A stretch of 64,000 bases of DNA from Collinsella sp. (lineage in GTDB: Bacteria; Actinomycetota; Coriobacteriia; Coriobacteriales; Coriobacteriaceae): NCBI GenBank assembly GCA_019419525.1, contig DXZU01000007.1:78298-142297 (forward strand), in the 5' to 3' direction. The notes beneath the pieces were generated by a model, which had not been told where the DNA came from, made no database searches, and saw nothing but the letters and a program-made list of their open reading frames with translations. Of this stretch, positions 50,679 through 60,128 are shown in pieces (positions within the stretch are counted from its first letter, which is position 1; every line of letters starts with the position of its first letter). Made by a program: the position numbers and the translations under genes.

Positions 50679-52427
50679 ATGAGCATGAGCAAGAACATCG
50701 CACGCCTGGCAGTAACAGCCGGCCTCACAGCAGCCCTGAGCTTCGGCGGCGTGATGGCGCCCGTCACGATGGGGTTTGCTGCGGGTACGCCGGGCAAGAT
50801 CACGATCAATAATGTTGACGACGCCAACAAGGGCAATACGTTCAAGGCTTATCAGATCTTCAAGGCCAAAGTCGTTGACGAGAAGAGCAATGGCAAGGTT
50901 GCTTCCGATATTGAATGGGCGAATCAAACTATCGGTCCCAAGGTGATTACCGCCATTCAGGGGTCTGCTGAGTACAATGATCTCGTGCAGAAAGGAGCCG
51001 AGAAGCTCGAGAATACTGCTTCAGCTTCTGTTGTGGCTGAGTGGCTTTCTCAAAATGTAACGGGTACCACCGCTAGTACGGCAAACAACAATGGCACGCG
51101 TGTCGCTCCTGGCGACGTGCTGTATTCGATTGCTAAAGCTGTAGCTGAAGACGGGGAGGCTGCGGTCAGCTCCTTTAAGGCAGGCGAGCAGTGGACGCGC
51201 CCGGACACTAATGGCGATGGCTATTATCTCTTCGTGTCTGATAGTCTTACGGATCCGGCCAAGCCGAACACTGGTACCTCTCCGATCTTCGCTCTCGTTG
51301 GCGATGGTCCCGTGACGGTCACCGAGAAGACCAGCATCCCCACGGTTACGAAGAAGGTCAGGGATGACAAGTCTACCAGTGTATGGGCCGATAAGGCTGA
51401 CTCTCAGATGGGCCAGGATGTCCAATATCAGCTGACTGGTACCGTCGCTGACAATATCGCCACGTTCGGTACCTATTACTACGAGTTCCACGATCAACTC
51501 TCCGCTGGGCTGACGGCCGATCTCGATAGCGTTGAGGTCAAGGTCAACGACGCGACAGTTTTAAAGAACACGACCGTTAACGCTGTGACTGGTTACGATG
51601 CGGCTATAGACGGCGAAACCAATACCCTGACGGTCAAGTTCGCCAACCTCAAGGCTGCTGCTGAGCAGGCCGGTGTCACGCTCAACGAGCAATCTGAGGT
51701 CGTCGTCACCTATAAAGCCAAGCTCGACCCCAACAAGGTAGAGAATGTCACGGTCGGCGGCGAGGGTAACCTCAACACCGTCAAGCTCATCTATTCCAAC
51801 AATCCCATGAGTGCCGACAAAGGCGAGTCTGTGCCCGACACTGTTCGCGACTACACCTATGCGCTCAAGCTTGTCAAGAAAGATCACAAAAGCAAGGACA
51901 AGCTCGCGAATGTCGGATTTACCATTCGGGCTACCAATCCTGATGACAATGCGGACGGCAGCGCTTCCAAGGGCAAATACGTTCAGGAACTTGGCAACCT
52001 TGGTGAAACGCCGCATGAGTTCTTCACTGATACAAATGGCGAAATTTACATCAAGGGACTTGACGCTGGTACTTACACCGTTCATGAGCAGACTGCCCTC
52101 GGCAACTACAATTCGCTGAAGGACTTCACTTTCACGATCTCGACTCAGGCGTCTGGTGCAGACAGTCTTCATAAAACCGAGGAAGAGACACAGACCGTGA
52201 CAGTCACCAGGACGGCGGAGACTTCCGACCTCGTTATCCTTGATGACGCTACTCAGACTGATGGTACTGTCACCCTTACCGTCGAGAACAAGAAGGGCTC
52301 CAACCTTCCCCTCACCGGCCTTAACGGCGTGACGTTCACTTGGATCGCTGGTGGCGCGGTGCTGTGCATCGGCGTGGCGCACCTTATCCGCAGCCGTAAG
52401 CAGGCTGAGGAGTCCGAGCAGGAGTAA
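50679..52427 (+). CDS. Major (backbone) pilin
   Basis: 582 aa with signal peptide, an N-terminal domain starting ITINNVDDANKGNTFKAYQIF, two isopeptide-type domains (NTVKLIYSNNP, then a CnaB-like domain with TVHEQTALGNY), and a canonical anchor LPLTG followed by a membrane helix and basic tail. The N-terminal KAYQIF pilin block is shared with the preceding gene. GGAGG 8 bases before the ATG at 50679. A perfect terminator follows at 52528, so the three pilin genes form one unit. Confidence 0.9.
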   Translation: MSMSKNIARLAVTAGLTAALSFGGVMAPVTMGFAAGTPGKITINNVDDANKGNTFKAYQIFKAKVVDEKSNGKVASDIEWANQTIGPKVITAIQGSAEYNDLVQKGAEKLENTASASVVAEWLSQNVTGTTASTANNNGTRVAPGDVLYSIAKAVAEDGEAAVSSFKAGEQWTRPDTNGDGYYLFVSDSLTDPAKPNTGTSPIFALVGDGPVTVTEKTSIPTVTKKVRDDKSTSVWADKADSQMGQDVQYQLTGTVADNIATFGTYYYEFHDQLSAGLTADLDSVEVKVNDATVLKNTTVNAVTGYDAAIDGETNTLTVKFANLKAAAEQAGVTLNEQSEVVVTYKAKLDPNKVENVTVGGEGNLNTVKLIYSNNPMSADKGESVPDTVRDYTYALKLVKKDHKSKDKLANVGFTIRATNPDDNADGSASKGKYVQELGNLGETPHEFFTDTNGEIYIKGLDAGTYTVHEQTALGNYNSLKDFTFTISTQASGADSLHKTEEETQTVTVTRTAETSDLVILDDATQTDGTVTLTVENKKGSNLPLTGLNGVTFTWIAGGAVLCIGVAHLIRSRKQAEESEQE

Positions 52428-52527
52428 CGCTCGCTCACCCATCCCTTTGGCAGGTGGGATGTGATGGCCATGAGACTTGCGGACACTTTTCTCGTCCATC
52501 CACGTTCTTGCTTTGCCATTCTCTTTT

Positions 52528-52566
52528 CGGGGCAGACTCCGCACTGGAGTCTGCCCCGTTCTTTTT
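52528..52566 (+). terminator. Terminator of the pilin unit
   Basis: A 13-bp perfect stem (52528-52540 with 52546-52558), loop GCACT, then TTCTTTTT. Confidence 0.9.
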
Positions 52567-52937
52567 GGATAACGCAGCCAGCCTCCACCGTCCGATGCGG
52601 GTACGTTCGTCATCGCGTTTCTTGACTCGTATGAGGTTCGGATTAAGGTCCGTAGGCGCACGCGCGGTGCGGACGGTAGAAGGCATTTGCGCCGAAAGCG
52701 CAAATAAGAATGCCCGGGGGTCGGATCCCGGGCATTTAACAAAACCAGAAAACTAAGCCGCCCGCGCTCCTAAGTACTTACGCGGGGTGCGTCGTTTTCT
52801 ATTGACATTGTATCCCGAATCGCCCAGCCGATTCGGGACATTTTGAAAACTCAAATGCTGGCTTATGCACGAAAAGAATCTCGTTAATTCCGAAAATTAT
52901 GTATAATTCCAATATAAACTGGAATCGAACGAAAACA
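52567..52937. other. Intergenic region with stacked hairpins and a regulated promoter
   Basis: No gene. Hairpins: 52709-52718 with 52727-52736 (perfect 10 bp), 52813-52822 with 52829-52838 (perfect 10 bp, just after TTGACA at 52802) and a short one around 52683-52706. A consensus TATAAT lies at 52902-52907, and the palindrome ATTCCA...TGGAAT (52906-52911 with 52920-52925) overlaps the start of transcription, likely a repressor site for the winged-helix gene that follows. Confidence 0.6.
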
Positions 52938-53906
52938 ATGGAAATGAACGAAGCGCTAATCTACTTACAAGAAGCACTAGGCCTCTCCGCCAAGGCCAGA
53001 GCTTGGCCTGGATTCGCACGCTTGCCGCTGCATCTGCGGGCGATTGAGGTCCGCGCTGTTGACGCAAACGGTTTTTCGTTTTTGCTTGCAAGTTTGCCTA
53101 CTGGCGTCGGGCTTCCCGAGGCTAAGAGAGTCTATAGTCAGCTCGCCTTGCGCGCGGAGACTCCTGTTGTCGTTTCGTTTCCTGATGCCGATGCACGTCA
53201 GCGCAAAGCGTTGGTCGCACAAGGGATTCCCTTTGTCTGCCCCGGTAGACAGGCTTTTCTTCCATTTATGGGCACAGCCTGTACGGAGAGGGGCGGTGCC
53301 CGGTTTCACAATCACGCGACCAAGATGTCACCCAACGCGCAGGCTGCCGCAATCTGGGGAGCAGCCCAGGAGCCATATCGCCCCTATGACCTTTGTCGTG
53401 CGCTTGGGATTTCGGCAAGCCGCGCGAGTGAGGCCATAACCGAGCTTGTTGACAGGGGGCTCGCGAGGCGCGATCGTTGCGAGCGACGTGTCGTCGTGTT
53501 CCCTGTTGCCGTTGATCTTCTGCTCAGCGAGCACATGGTAGAGCTTTCCTCGCCTGTCTCGAAGGTCTTTTTTGCAAGGAAGACACCGCAGATTGACTGT
53601 CTTGTTGACGCCGGGGAGACGGCGCTCGCTGCGCGTTCGATGCTCGCTGCGCCGGGCATGGAACAAAAGGCCGTCTTAAGAAGTACATGGCGTCAACTGT
53701 GCGACCTCGAAGTCGCAGGCGGGGAGTTGCCGGATAACGAAACGGCGATGATCCAAGTGTGGCGCTATGCGCCCGTGTTCGCCGACTCCTCCCGTGTCGA
53801 CAACATTTCGCTTGCGCTATCTTTGGCGGCAATCGACGATGAGCGAATTCAGCTCGAAGTCGATCGCATGTTTGGAAAGGAATATCCATGGCAAGATGCG
53901 CTGTAG
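52938..53906 (+). CDS. Winged-helix protein between pilins and sortase
   Basis: 322 aa. A MarR/Lrp-like wHTH sits mid-protein (about residues 130-190; YDLCRALGISASRASEAITEL, then DRGLARRD). The N-terminal half has segments IPFVCPGRQAF and LPFMGTACTER and looks like the part found in AbiEi-like or nuclease-fold neighbours, but I see no catalytic set. TATAAT at 52902 excludes the codon at 52899 as start; ATG 52938 or 52944 remain. Its place within the pilus island and the palindrome at its promoter suggest a regulator of pilus genes. Function otherwise unknown. Confidence 0.65.
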   Translation: MEMNEALIYLQEALGLSAKARAWPGFARLPLHLRAIEVRAVDANGFSFLLASLPTGVGLPEAKRVYSQLALRAETPVVVSFPDADARQRKALVAQGIPFVCPGRQAFLPFMGTACTERGGARFHNHATKMSPNAQAAAIWGAAQEPYRPYDLCRALGISASRASEAITELVDRGLARRDRCERRVVVFPVAVDLLLSEHMVELSSPVSKVFFARKTPQIDCLVDAGETALAARSMLAAPGMEQKAVLRSTWRQLCDLEVAGGELPDNETAMIQVWRYAPVFADSSRVDNISLALSLAAIDDERIQLEVDRMFGKEYPWQDAL

Positions 53907-54028
53907 AGGGTCTCCAAGAATTCGGACTGTAGGCGGTGTTTCGGTCCTAGCTGCGTTATCCGGCGCATGAGCTCGCTAATCAGCTATTATTTGTTTAGAC
54001 AACTTGAGTTGTAGAGGAGTGACCGGCG

Positions 54029-54967
54029 ATGGTGCAGGGCGCCAAACATATGAAGAGCAATAACGCCGCGGCCAACGGCGGCTCAAGCCCTCAGCCCAAG
54101 CCTCAACCAAAGCCCAAGCGCCGCCGCAAGCGACTGCCGCGCTGGGCCGACCGGCTCATCACCATCGTCATCATCCTTATTGGCGTGGGCCTTATGACTT
54201 GGCCGTGGATCTTGGACCGGCTCGAGGCCTCGGGCGTGTTCAACCAGATCAGCACCGTGTCCAGCACCGTGGACGCGCTATCTGCCGAGGAGCGCGAGCG
54301 CATCCTGCTCCAAGCGCGCTCCTTTAACGAGCAGCTGGCGGGCGAGGCCACCGAGCTTCCCGCTGACCAGATCGAGCCCTATGCTCAGCAGCTTATCTTT
54401 GACCGCGACCCCATGATGAGCTGGGTCGAGATTCCCTCCATCGACGTGAGTATGCCCATCTACCACGGCACGAGCGAAGAAGTCCTTATGGCGGGCGTCG
54501 GCCACCTGGAGGGCACGAGCCTGCCGGTGGGCGGCACCTCGACGCATTGCGTGCTCACCGCGCACTCGGGCATGCGCAACCTGAGCATGTTCGACGATAT
54601 CCACTCGCTGGAGCCCGGCGACCTGGTGCTGCTGCACACCATGAACAAGACGCTCGCCTACAAGATGGTGGACTCCGAGGTGGTGCTGCCCGAGGAGATG
54701 GAGTCGCTGACCATCGAGCCCGGCGCCGACAAGGTGACGCTCGTCACCTGCACGCCCTACGGCGTGAACGACCATCGCCTGCTGGTGCATTGCGTGCGCA
54801 CCAAGTACAACAAGAAGGACGTCGACAAACAAAAGTCGCTGGCCGGTCGTCACTGGGGCAAGCGCGAGTTTGCCGTGCTCATCGTGGTCGTAGCCATTGT
54901 GCTGTTGCTGCTGGACATCGTGATCCACGCGGTTCGCAAGCGCCGCAAGGCCAAGGCCTCGGCATAA
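54029..54967 (+). CDS. Class C (pilin-polymerising) sortase
   Basis: 312 aa transpeptidase that links pilins through sorting signals and isopeptide bonds. N-terminal Pro/Lys-rich stretch, first membrane helix (LITIVIILIGVGLMTW), catalytic His in TAHSGM, Cys in TLVTCTPYG, Arg in NDHRLL, and a second membrane helix near the C-terminus with a basic tail, the usual class C topology. GAGGAG precedes the ATG. It would process LPLSG, MPSTG and LPLTG substrates encoded upstream; no signal peptidase gene is present. Confidence 0.95.
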   Translation: MVQGAKHMKSNNAAANGGSSPQPKPQPKPKRRRKRLPRWADRLITIVIILIGVGLMTWPWILDRLEASGVFNQISTVSSTVDALSAEERERILLQARSFNEQLAGEATELPADQIEPYAQQLIFDRDPMMSWVEIPSIDVSMPIYHGTSEEVLMAGVGHLEGTSLPVGGTSTHCVLTAHSGMRNLSMFDDIHSLEPGDLVLLHTMNKTLAYKMVDSEVVLPEEMESLTIEPGADKVTLVTCTPYGVNDHRLLVHCVRTKYNKKDVDKQKSLAGRHWGKREFAVLIVVVAIVLLLLDIVIHAVRKRRKAKASA

Positions 54968-54980
54968 GACATCGTTCAGA

Positions 54981-55015
54981 ACCACCACAATGGGGACAGA
55001 CACCTTTGTGGTGGT
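54981..55015. repeat. ACCACCACAA palindrome, terminator-like
   Basis: Perfect 10-bp arms (54981-54990 with 55006-55015), 14 bases after the sortase stop. Same family as 44014 and 44975. Confidence 0.75.
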
Positions 55016-55027
55016 CGGGGGCTTCCA

Positions 55028-55090
55028 AACCATCACAACATTCGATGAAAATCGCGATTTTGACGAAAAGCGTCGAATGTTGTGATGGTT
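55028..55090. repeat. CATCACAACATTCG palindrome family, copy 4
   Basis: 17-bp arms (55028-55044 with 55074-55090). Interior like copy 3. It lies directly after the ACCACCACAA palindrome, as copy 3 lies directly before one. Confidence 0.9.
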
Positions 55091-55272
55091 ATCGTTGCGG
55101 GCGAGACGGTTTTCGCTATGGGCGGTGCGGTTTTGCTGCAGAACCGCCAGCCCGCCGCCTGCCAGCCCGCCGCCCACGTTACGTTTTCGCTGCATTTGGG
55201 TAAAGCGCCTGCTCCAAGCGGCGTTGCCTTGTATACTAGAGCGGTTTATCTGTTATGCGGAAGGGAGCGCCT

Positions 55273-55584
55273 ATGGCACTCAGCGAGAAAGACGTGCGCG
55301 GCATCGCCGAGTACGCAAAGATCGCACTGACCGATGACGAGCTCACCCAGATGACGTCCTACATGAACGACGCCGTCCAGATGCTCGAGCCCGTCTTGCA
55401 ATATGACTTGCCCGACGTGGAGCCCACGTTCCATCCCATCGGAAGCCTTTCCAATGTGATGGGCGATGACCTGCGCGAGCCCGAGCGCGACCTGCCGCTC
55501 GACGTGGCGCTCGAAAACGCCGGCAGCGCGCGCGACCGCTACTTCCGCGTGCCGTCCATTTTGGGAGAGGGGGAGAGCGAGTAA
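55273..55584 (+). CDS. gatC: GatC, amidotransferase subunit C
   Basis: The small structural subunit that holds GatA and GatB together in Glu/Asp-tRNA amidotransferase. 103 aa with the typical start LSEKDVRGIAEYAKIAL and the C-terminal proline-rich fold. GGAAGGGAG gives the ATG at 55273. A TATACT at 55232 is a possible -10. Its TAA overlaps the gatA ATG by one base. Confidence 0.93.
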   Translation: MALSEKDVRGIAEYAKIALTDDELTQMTSYMNDAVQMLEPVLQYDLPDVEPTFHPIGSLSNVMGDDLREPERDLPLDVALENAGSARDRYFRVPSILGEGESE

Positions 55585-57098
55585 TGAAGCTCAATCTCGA
55601 TCGATTCACGGCCGCGCAGCTGGCCGAGCACGTTGCCGCCGGCGATTTCTCTGCTACCGAGGTCGCGCAGGCCTCGCTCGAGGCCATCGAGGCGCGCGAG
55701 GGCGGAGTCCAAGCATTTCTGCAGGTGGCGCCCGAGCTCGCGCTTGAGGCTGCTGCCAAAATCGACGCCCGTCGCGCTGCCGGCGAGGCCCTGCCCCCGC
55801 TTGCGGGCGTGCCGCTGGCCATTAAGGACAACATGAACCTCGTGGGCACGCGTACCACCTGTGCTTCCCGCATGCTCGAGAACTACCAGAGCGTCTACAC
55901 CGCCACCTGCGTCCAGCGCATGCTCGATGCTGGCTGCCTGCCCATGGGCAAGGCCAACATGGACGAGTTTGCCTTTGGCAGCTCTACCGAGAGCTCGGCG
56001 TTCCACCGCACCAACAACCCCTGGGATACCGAGCGCGTGCCTGGCGGCTCCTCGGGCGGCTCCGCTGCCTCCGTCGCCGCGGGCGAGGTCGCGCTCTCGC
56101 TGGGCTCGGACACCGGCGGCTCCATTCGCCAGCCGGCGTCGCTGTGCGGCGTGGTGGGCTTTAAGCCCACGTATGGCGCCGTGAGCCGTTACGGCGTGGT
56201 TGCCTTTGGCTCGTCGCTGGACCAGGTTGGCCCCTTTGGCCGCACGGTCGAGGACGTCGCGCTGGCCATGAACGCGCTTACCGGCGCGGGCCACGATCCG
56301 TACGACTGCACCAGCCAGGATTGCGCCGTCGACTTTACCGAGCATCTCAACGACAGCATCGAGGACAAGCGCGTGGGCATTATCCCTGCGTTTATGGAGG
56401 CCGAGGGCCTGACGCCCGAGGTCAAGGCTGCTGTTCAGCGCGCCGCCCAGGAGCTGCAGAACCAGGGCGCCGAGCTGGTCGAGGTCGACCTGCCGCACCT
56501 GGACGCCGCCATCGCCGCCTACTACGTCATCGGCCCGGCCGAGGCGTTCTCCAACCTGGCCCGTTTCGACGGCATTCGCTACGGCTATCAGGAGGAGGGC
56601 TGCGCCAACCTTTCCGACCAGAGCTCGCTCAGCCGCGCCCACGGCTTTGGTGCCGAGGCCAAGCGCCGTCAGATGCTCGGCGCCTACCTGCTGAGCTCGG
56701 GCGTGTACGACAAGTATTACTACGCTGCACAAAAGGCCCGCACGCTCATCACACGGGACTACGACGCCGCGTATGCCAAGGTGGACACCATCCTCATGCC
56801 CGCCTCGCCGCGCACGGCCTTTAAGTTTGGCGAGATCAGCGACCCCACGCAGATGTATCTCTCCGACCTGTACACCATCTCGCTCAACATTTGCGGAAAC
56901 GGCGGTATCTCGGTGCCGCTGGGCCTGGGCGAGGACAGCAAGCTGCCCGTTTCTGCCCAGCTGGTTGGTCCGGCCTTTAAGGACCGTCAGCTGCTCACAT
57001 TTGCCCGCGCCCTGGAGCGCGGCTTTGTCGATGCCGCCACGGGTGCGCCCGCGCTTTCCGTCGCGCCCGGTTTTGCCGGGAAGGGGGGCGAGCTGTAA
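55584..57098 (+). CDS. gatA: GatA, amidase subunit of Glu/Asp-tRNA amidotransferase
   Basis: Releases ammonia from glutamine for transamidation of mischarged Glu-tRNA-Gln or Asp-tRNA-Asn. 504 aa amidase-signature protein with the Ser-cisSer-Lys triad: Lys in AIKDNMN, Ser in SDTGGSIRQ, and the Gly-rich GGSSGGSAASV. TAATG overlap with gatC and with gatB. Confidence 0.96.
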   Translation: MKLNLDRFTAAQLAEHVAAGDFSATEVAQASLEAIEAREGGVQAFLQVAPELALEAAAKIDARRAAGEALPPLAGVPLAIKDNMNLVGTRTTCASRMLENYQSVYTATCVQRMLDAGCLPMGKANMDEFAFGSSTESSAFHRTNNPWDTERVPGGSSGGSAASVAAGEVALSLGSDTGGSIRQPASLCGVVGFKPTYGAVSRYGVVAFGSSLDQVGPFGRTVEDVALAMNALTGAGHDPYDCTSQDCAVDFTEHLNDSIEDKRVGIIPAFMEAEGLTPEVKAAVQRAAQELQNQGAELVEVDLPHLDAAIAAYYVIGPAEAFSNLARFDGIRYGYQEEGCANLSDQSSLSRAHGFGAEAKRRQMLGAYLLSSGVYDKYYYAAQKARTLITRDYDAAYAKVDTILMPASPRTAFKFGEISDPTQMYLSDLYTISLNICGNGGISVPLGLGEDSKLPVSAQLVGPAFKDRQLLTFARALERGFVDAATGAPALSVAPGFAGKGGEL

Positions 57099-58774
57099 TG
57101 AAGGAGCTTTCCGAGGTCCTGCAGGATTGGGAGGCCGTGATCGGCCTGGAGATCCATACCGAGCTCACCGCACTCGATACCAAGATGTTCTGCAACTGCA
57201 AGCTCAGCCACGATGACGAGCCCAACGCCAACGTGTGCCCGGTGTGTCTGGGCCTGCCCGGCGCCCTGCCGGTGCCCAACAAGCGCGCTATCGAGAGCAT
57301 TGTCAAGGCCGGCCTCGCCACCAACTGCGAGATCCAGCGCCACTCGATGTTCTATCGCAAGCACTACTTCTACCCCGACATGGCCAAGAACTTCCAAACC
57401 ACGCAGGGCCCGGTCGCTTTTGCCATGTACGGTCACCTGGACCTGGACGTGACCGGTCGCGGTGCCGCCGAGCGCCCCGACTGCGCGTTTGGCGAGGCCG
57501 AGGCCCAGAGCCTGGCGAGCGCTTCGGCCAACGCCGAGGGTCTGTCCACGTCCATGACGTCGACCATGCGCGAGGGCAACCAGCGTGCCGGCCATCTGGC
57601 CAGCTACGACGCGTCCAACCTGCAGATGCCCGAGCGCCGCGAGGACGGTTCCTACACGGTGCCCATCCGCATCATGCGCATCCACATGGAGGAGGACGCC
57701 GCTAAGATGGTCCACGTGGGCGGCGCCGAGGGCCGCATTACCGCCGCGGCCGAGTCGCTCGTCGACTACAACCGCTGCGGCACGCCTTTGATTGAGCTCG
57801 TGACTGAGCCCGATCTGCGCACACCCGAGGAGGCGCGCCTGTTTATGGAAAAGCTCCGTCGCATCTTTGTGACGCTGGGTATTTCCGACTGCTCCATGGA
57901 GAAGGGTTCCATGCGCTGCGACGGCAACGTGAGCCTGCGCCGCCGCGGCGAGACCAAGCTGGGCACCAAGACCGAGCTTAAGAACCTCAACTCGTTTAAG
58001 AGCCTGCACGACGGCCTTGCCTACGAGATCTGCCGCCAGGCCGAGGTGCTCGAGGAGGGCGGCATTATCTACCAGGAGACCCGCCACTGGGAGCCTAGCC
58101 GCAAGCGCACCGTTGTCATGCGTGTGAAGGAAACGGCAGACGACTATCGTCTGTTCCCCGACCCCGATCTGGCACCGTTCGATCTGGACGATGAGTTTAT
58201 CGACCGCTGCCGTGGCGAGATCCCCGAGCTGCCCGATGCCAAGCGCGCCCGCTTTGAGGCCGACTTTGGCATTAAGGCGGCCGATGCCGAGCAAATCGCC
58301 GGCGACCCCGAGTTTGCCGAGTTTTTTGAGGCCGCCGCTGCCGGTATGGCTGGCAAGGAGGCCCAGACGGTCGCTAACCTGCTGGTCAACGAGATGATCG
58401 CCTACCTTAAGGGCGCGGGCGTGTCGCTCGCCGAATCCGGCATCGCGCCGACTCAGGTGGCAGCCCTTGCCAAGCTGCTGGCGACCGATGCCATCAGCTC
58501 CAACCAGGCGCACGAGGTCTTTGAGGCTATGGCCCAGACCGGTGACGATCCCAACAAGATCGTCGACGAGCGCGGCATGCGTCAGGTGAGCGATGCCGGC
58601 GCGCTGCAGCCGATCGTGGACGAGGTGCTGGCAAACTGTGCCGATCAGGCGCAGCAGTATCGTGACGGCAACCAGAAGGTCATCGGCTTTTTGGTGGGCC
58701 AGTGCATGAAAGCGAGCCGCGGCAAGGGCAACCCGAAGCTCTTCAACGAGTTGCTGAGAACGTCGCTCTCGTAA
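57098..58774 (+). CDS. gatB: GatB, kinase-transamidase subunit
   Basis: Phosphorylates the mischarged tRNA and transfers ammonia to it. 558 aa, longer than the common 480. N-terminal signature VIGLEIHTELTALDTKMFC and DYNRCGTPLIELVTEPDL; C-terminal YqeY-like tRNA-binding domain with an extended end (GFLVGQCMKASRGKGNPKLFNELL). The tRNA substrate, Gln or Asn, cannot be told from the sequence. Confidence 0.96.
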   Translation: MKELSEVLQDWEAVIGLEIHTELTALDTKMFCNCKLSHDDEPNANVCPVCLGLPGALPVPNKRAIESIVKAGLATNCEIQRHSMFYRKHYFYPDMAKNFQTTQGPVAFAMYGHLDLDVTGRGAAERPDCAFGEAEAQSLASASANAEGLSTSMTSTMREGNQRAGHLASYDASNLQMPERREDGSYTVPIRIMRIHMEEDAAKMVHVGGAEGRITAAAESLVDYNRCGTPLIELVTEPDLRTPEEARLFMEKLRRIFVTLGISDCSMEKGSMRCDGNVSLRRRGETKLGTKTELKNLNSFKSLHDGLAYEICRQAEVLEEGGIIYQETRHWEPSRKRTVVMRVKETADDYRLFPDPDLAPFDLDDEFIDRCRGEIPELPDAKRARFEADFGIKAADAEQIAGDPEFAEFFEAAAAGMAGKEAQTVANLLVNEMIAYLKGAGVSLAESGIAPTQVAALAKLLATDAISSNQAHEVFEAMAQTGDDPNKIVDERGMRQVSDAGALQPIVDEVLANCADQAQQYRDGNQKVIGFLVGQCMKASRGKGNPKLFNELLRTSLS

Positions 58775-58777
58775 ACG

Positions 58778-58913
58778 GGAACCGAGGGGCCGGGCGCAGG
58801 GCCTTGCCTCTCAATTTCGGACAGTCCTGACTCACGACGGAGGCGCCACTGGCGCCTCCTGTTCGTGCGGAACTCATTGAGAGGCAAGGCCCTGCGCCCG
58901 GCCCCTCGGTTCC
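58778..58913. repeat. Long nested palindrome between convergent gatB and araC-type genes
   Basis: Perfect 38-bp arms (58778-58815 with 58876-58913) with a 60-base spacer holding a second perfect hairpin (58839-58847 with 58851-58859). Same architecture as 2538-2662 but no shared sequence. It begins 3 bases after the gatB stop. Confidence 0.92.
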
Positions 58914-58996
58914 GTGACGACTCGGCCGTTCGGGTCAGGCGGGCTGAATGGAATAGAGTGAATGGGCGCGCCGTTGGCGCGCCCATTTTTGTGCGG

Positions 58997-59023
58997 GTGA
59001 CAAAGGGGCAGTCCCTTTGTCAC
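58997..59023. repeat. AAAGGGAC palindrome family, copy 2
   Basis: GTGACAAAGGGG (58997-59008) and CCCTTTGTCAC (59013-59023); a partial right arm recurs at about 59070. Lies between the long palindrome and the AraC-type gene end. Confidence 0.75.
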
Positions 59024-59079
59024 ATTGCAAATGGTCTTCCCTGCTTGTGGGACTTATGGGCCGTCCCTTTGTCGCCTCT

Positions 59080-60084
59080 TTATTGATGCTGGGAGCGCCA
59101 GGCGGTGGGGGTGGTGCCGGTGTGTTGCTTGAAGGCTTGGGCGAAGGCGGCCTGCTGAGGGTAGCCTAGACGCTCTGCCACCTGCGCTATCGTGAGCGAG
59201 CTATCGGCCAAAAGGTCCTGTGCTCGCTCCATACGGCGTCTGCGAATGTAGGCGCCCAGGGATTCGCCAGTTTGGGCCTTAAAGGTGGCGCATAGTTTGG
59301 AGCGGCTTGTGTAGAGCCTTTCGGCCACTTCGTTGACACCCACACGCCTGCCTTTGTCGAGCGCGCACTCAATCATCGCCGTCGCTTCCTCGGCAATGGT
59401 CACGCTGACGCGTGTGCCTGCCGCCTGCTGCGCCCGCTTGTGGGCTGCGCGTGAGCATGCAAGCTCGGCGACCATGGCCTCCACAATGCCCTGCATATAG
59501 ACATGTCCGCCTACGGCGTGGGCGCGGTCCTCGTTAATTATGCGCAGCGTGTGGCAGATGGCAGATACTGCCTCCTCGTGCCACGACTCGGCAAACGCCT
59601 CAAAGACTCCCGCGAACTCGGCGGGATAGCGATGCTCCAACTCGTCAAAATAACCGGGCAAAAAGAGGACCGAGCGCGAGTGGTAGAGCTGCCCTGCAAA
59701 CAGCGGGCTTAGCTCCTCGCCGCAGCTGTCTTGGACAAAGCTGCAGACCGCGCTGTTCGACCACGGCCCATGCAGCGGCTTGAGGTTCGCAGGCGTTATG
59801 CCGACTTCGGGCATGCATATGAGCGTGGGCGCGCTGACTTCGCTCACGCATGCGTACGGTTCGGGTGTGTATTCGGCCAGGTACATATCGTGCGTCGGGG
59901 TAATGAAATGCTCCATGACGATGCAGGTGGGGGAGAGGGGCATGATCCATGCGCGGCCGTGCGCCCGGTCGTTTGCCACCTCGCCGGTAAAGACGGCGCC
60001 CTTGCCGGTAAGCTCCAGGCCAAACTGTTCAAACTGCGGTGCGTAGAGCTCGGTTATGTCGGTCGCTGCCCGCCGTATTTGCAA
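59080..60084 (-). CDS. AraC-family regulator divergent from ABC transporter
   Basis: 334 aa; two AraC HTHs at the C-terminus (VNEVAERLYTSRSKLCATFKAQTG and TIAQVAERLGYPQQAAFAQAF, ending in GTTPTAWRSQ). The N-terminus is an unusual effector domain, not cupin-like. The TTG at 60084 has GGAAAGGG upstream and is the best start; no ATG fits. The layout of AraC regulator plus a divergent ABC pair resembles YbtA with YbtP/YbtQ, siderophore transport of Yersinia, so regulation by iron or a siderophore is plausible. Confidence 0.88.
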   Translation of the reverse strand: MQIRRAATDITELYAPQFEQFGLELTGKGAVFTGEVANDRAHGRAWIMPLSPTCIVMEHFITPTHDMYLAEYTPEPYACVSEVSAPTLICMPEVGITPANLKPLHGPWSNSAVCSFVQDSCGEELSPLFAGQLYHSRSVLFLPGYFDELEHRYPAEFAGVFEAFAESWHEEAVSAICHTLRIINEDRAHAVGGHVYMQGIVEAMVAELACSRAAHKRAQQAAGTRVSVTIAEEATAMIECALDKGRRVGVNEVAERLYTSRSKLCATFKAQTGESLGAYIRRRRMERAQDLLADSSLTIAQVAERLGYPQQAAFAQAFKQHTGTTPTAWRSQHQ

Positions 60085-60128
60085 AAGCGTCCCTTTCCTT
60101 TGCAGAAACGTCCACGCCTGGCTCGATT

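Noticed and set aside
52899..52937. Start of the winged-helix gene at 52899
   Set aside because: The consensus TATAAT at 52902 would lie inside the coding region; no ribosome site precedes 52899.
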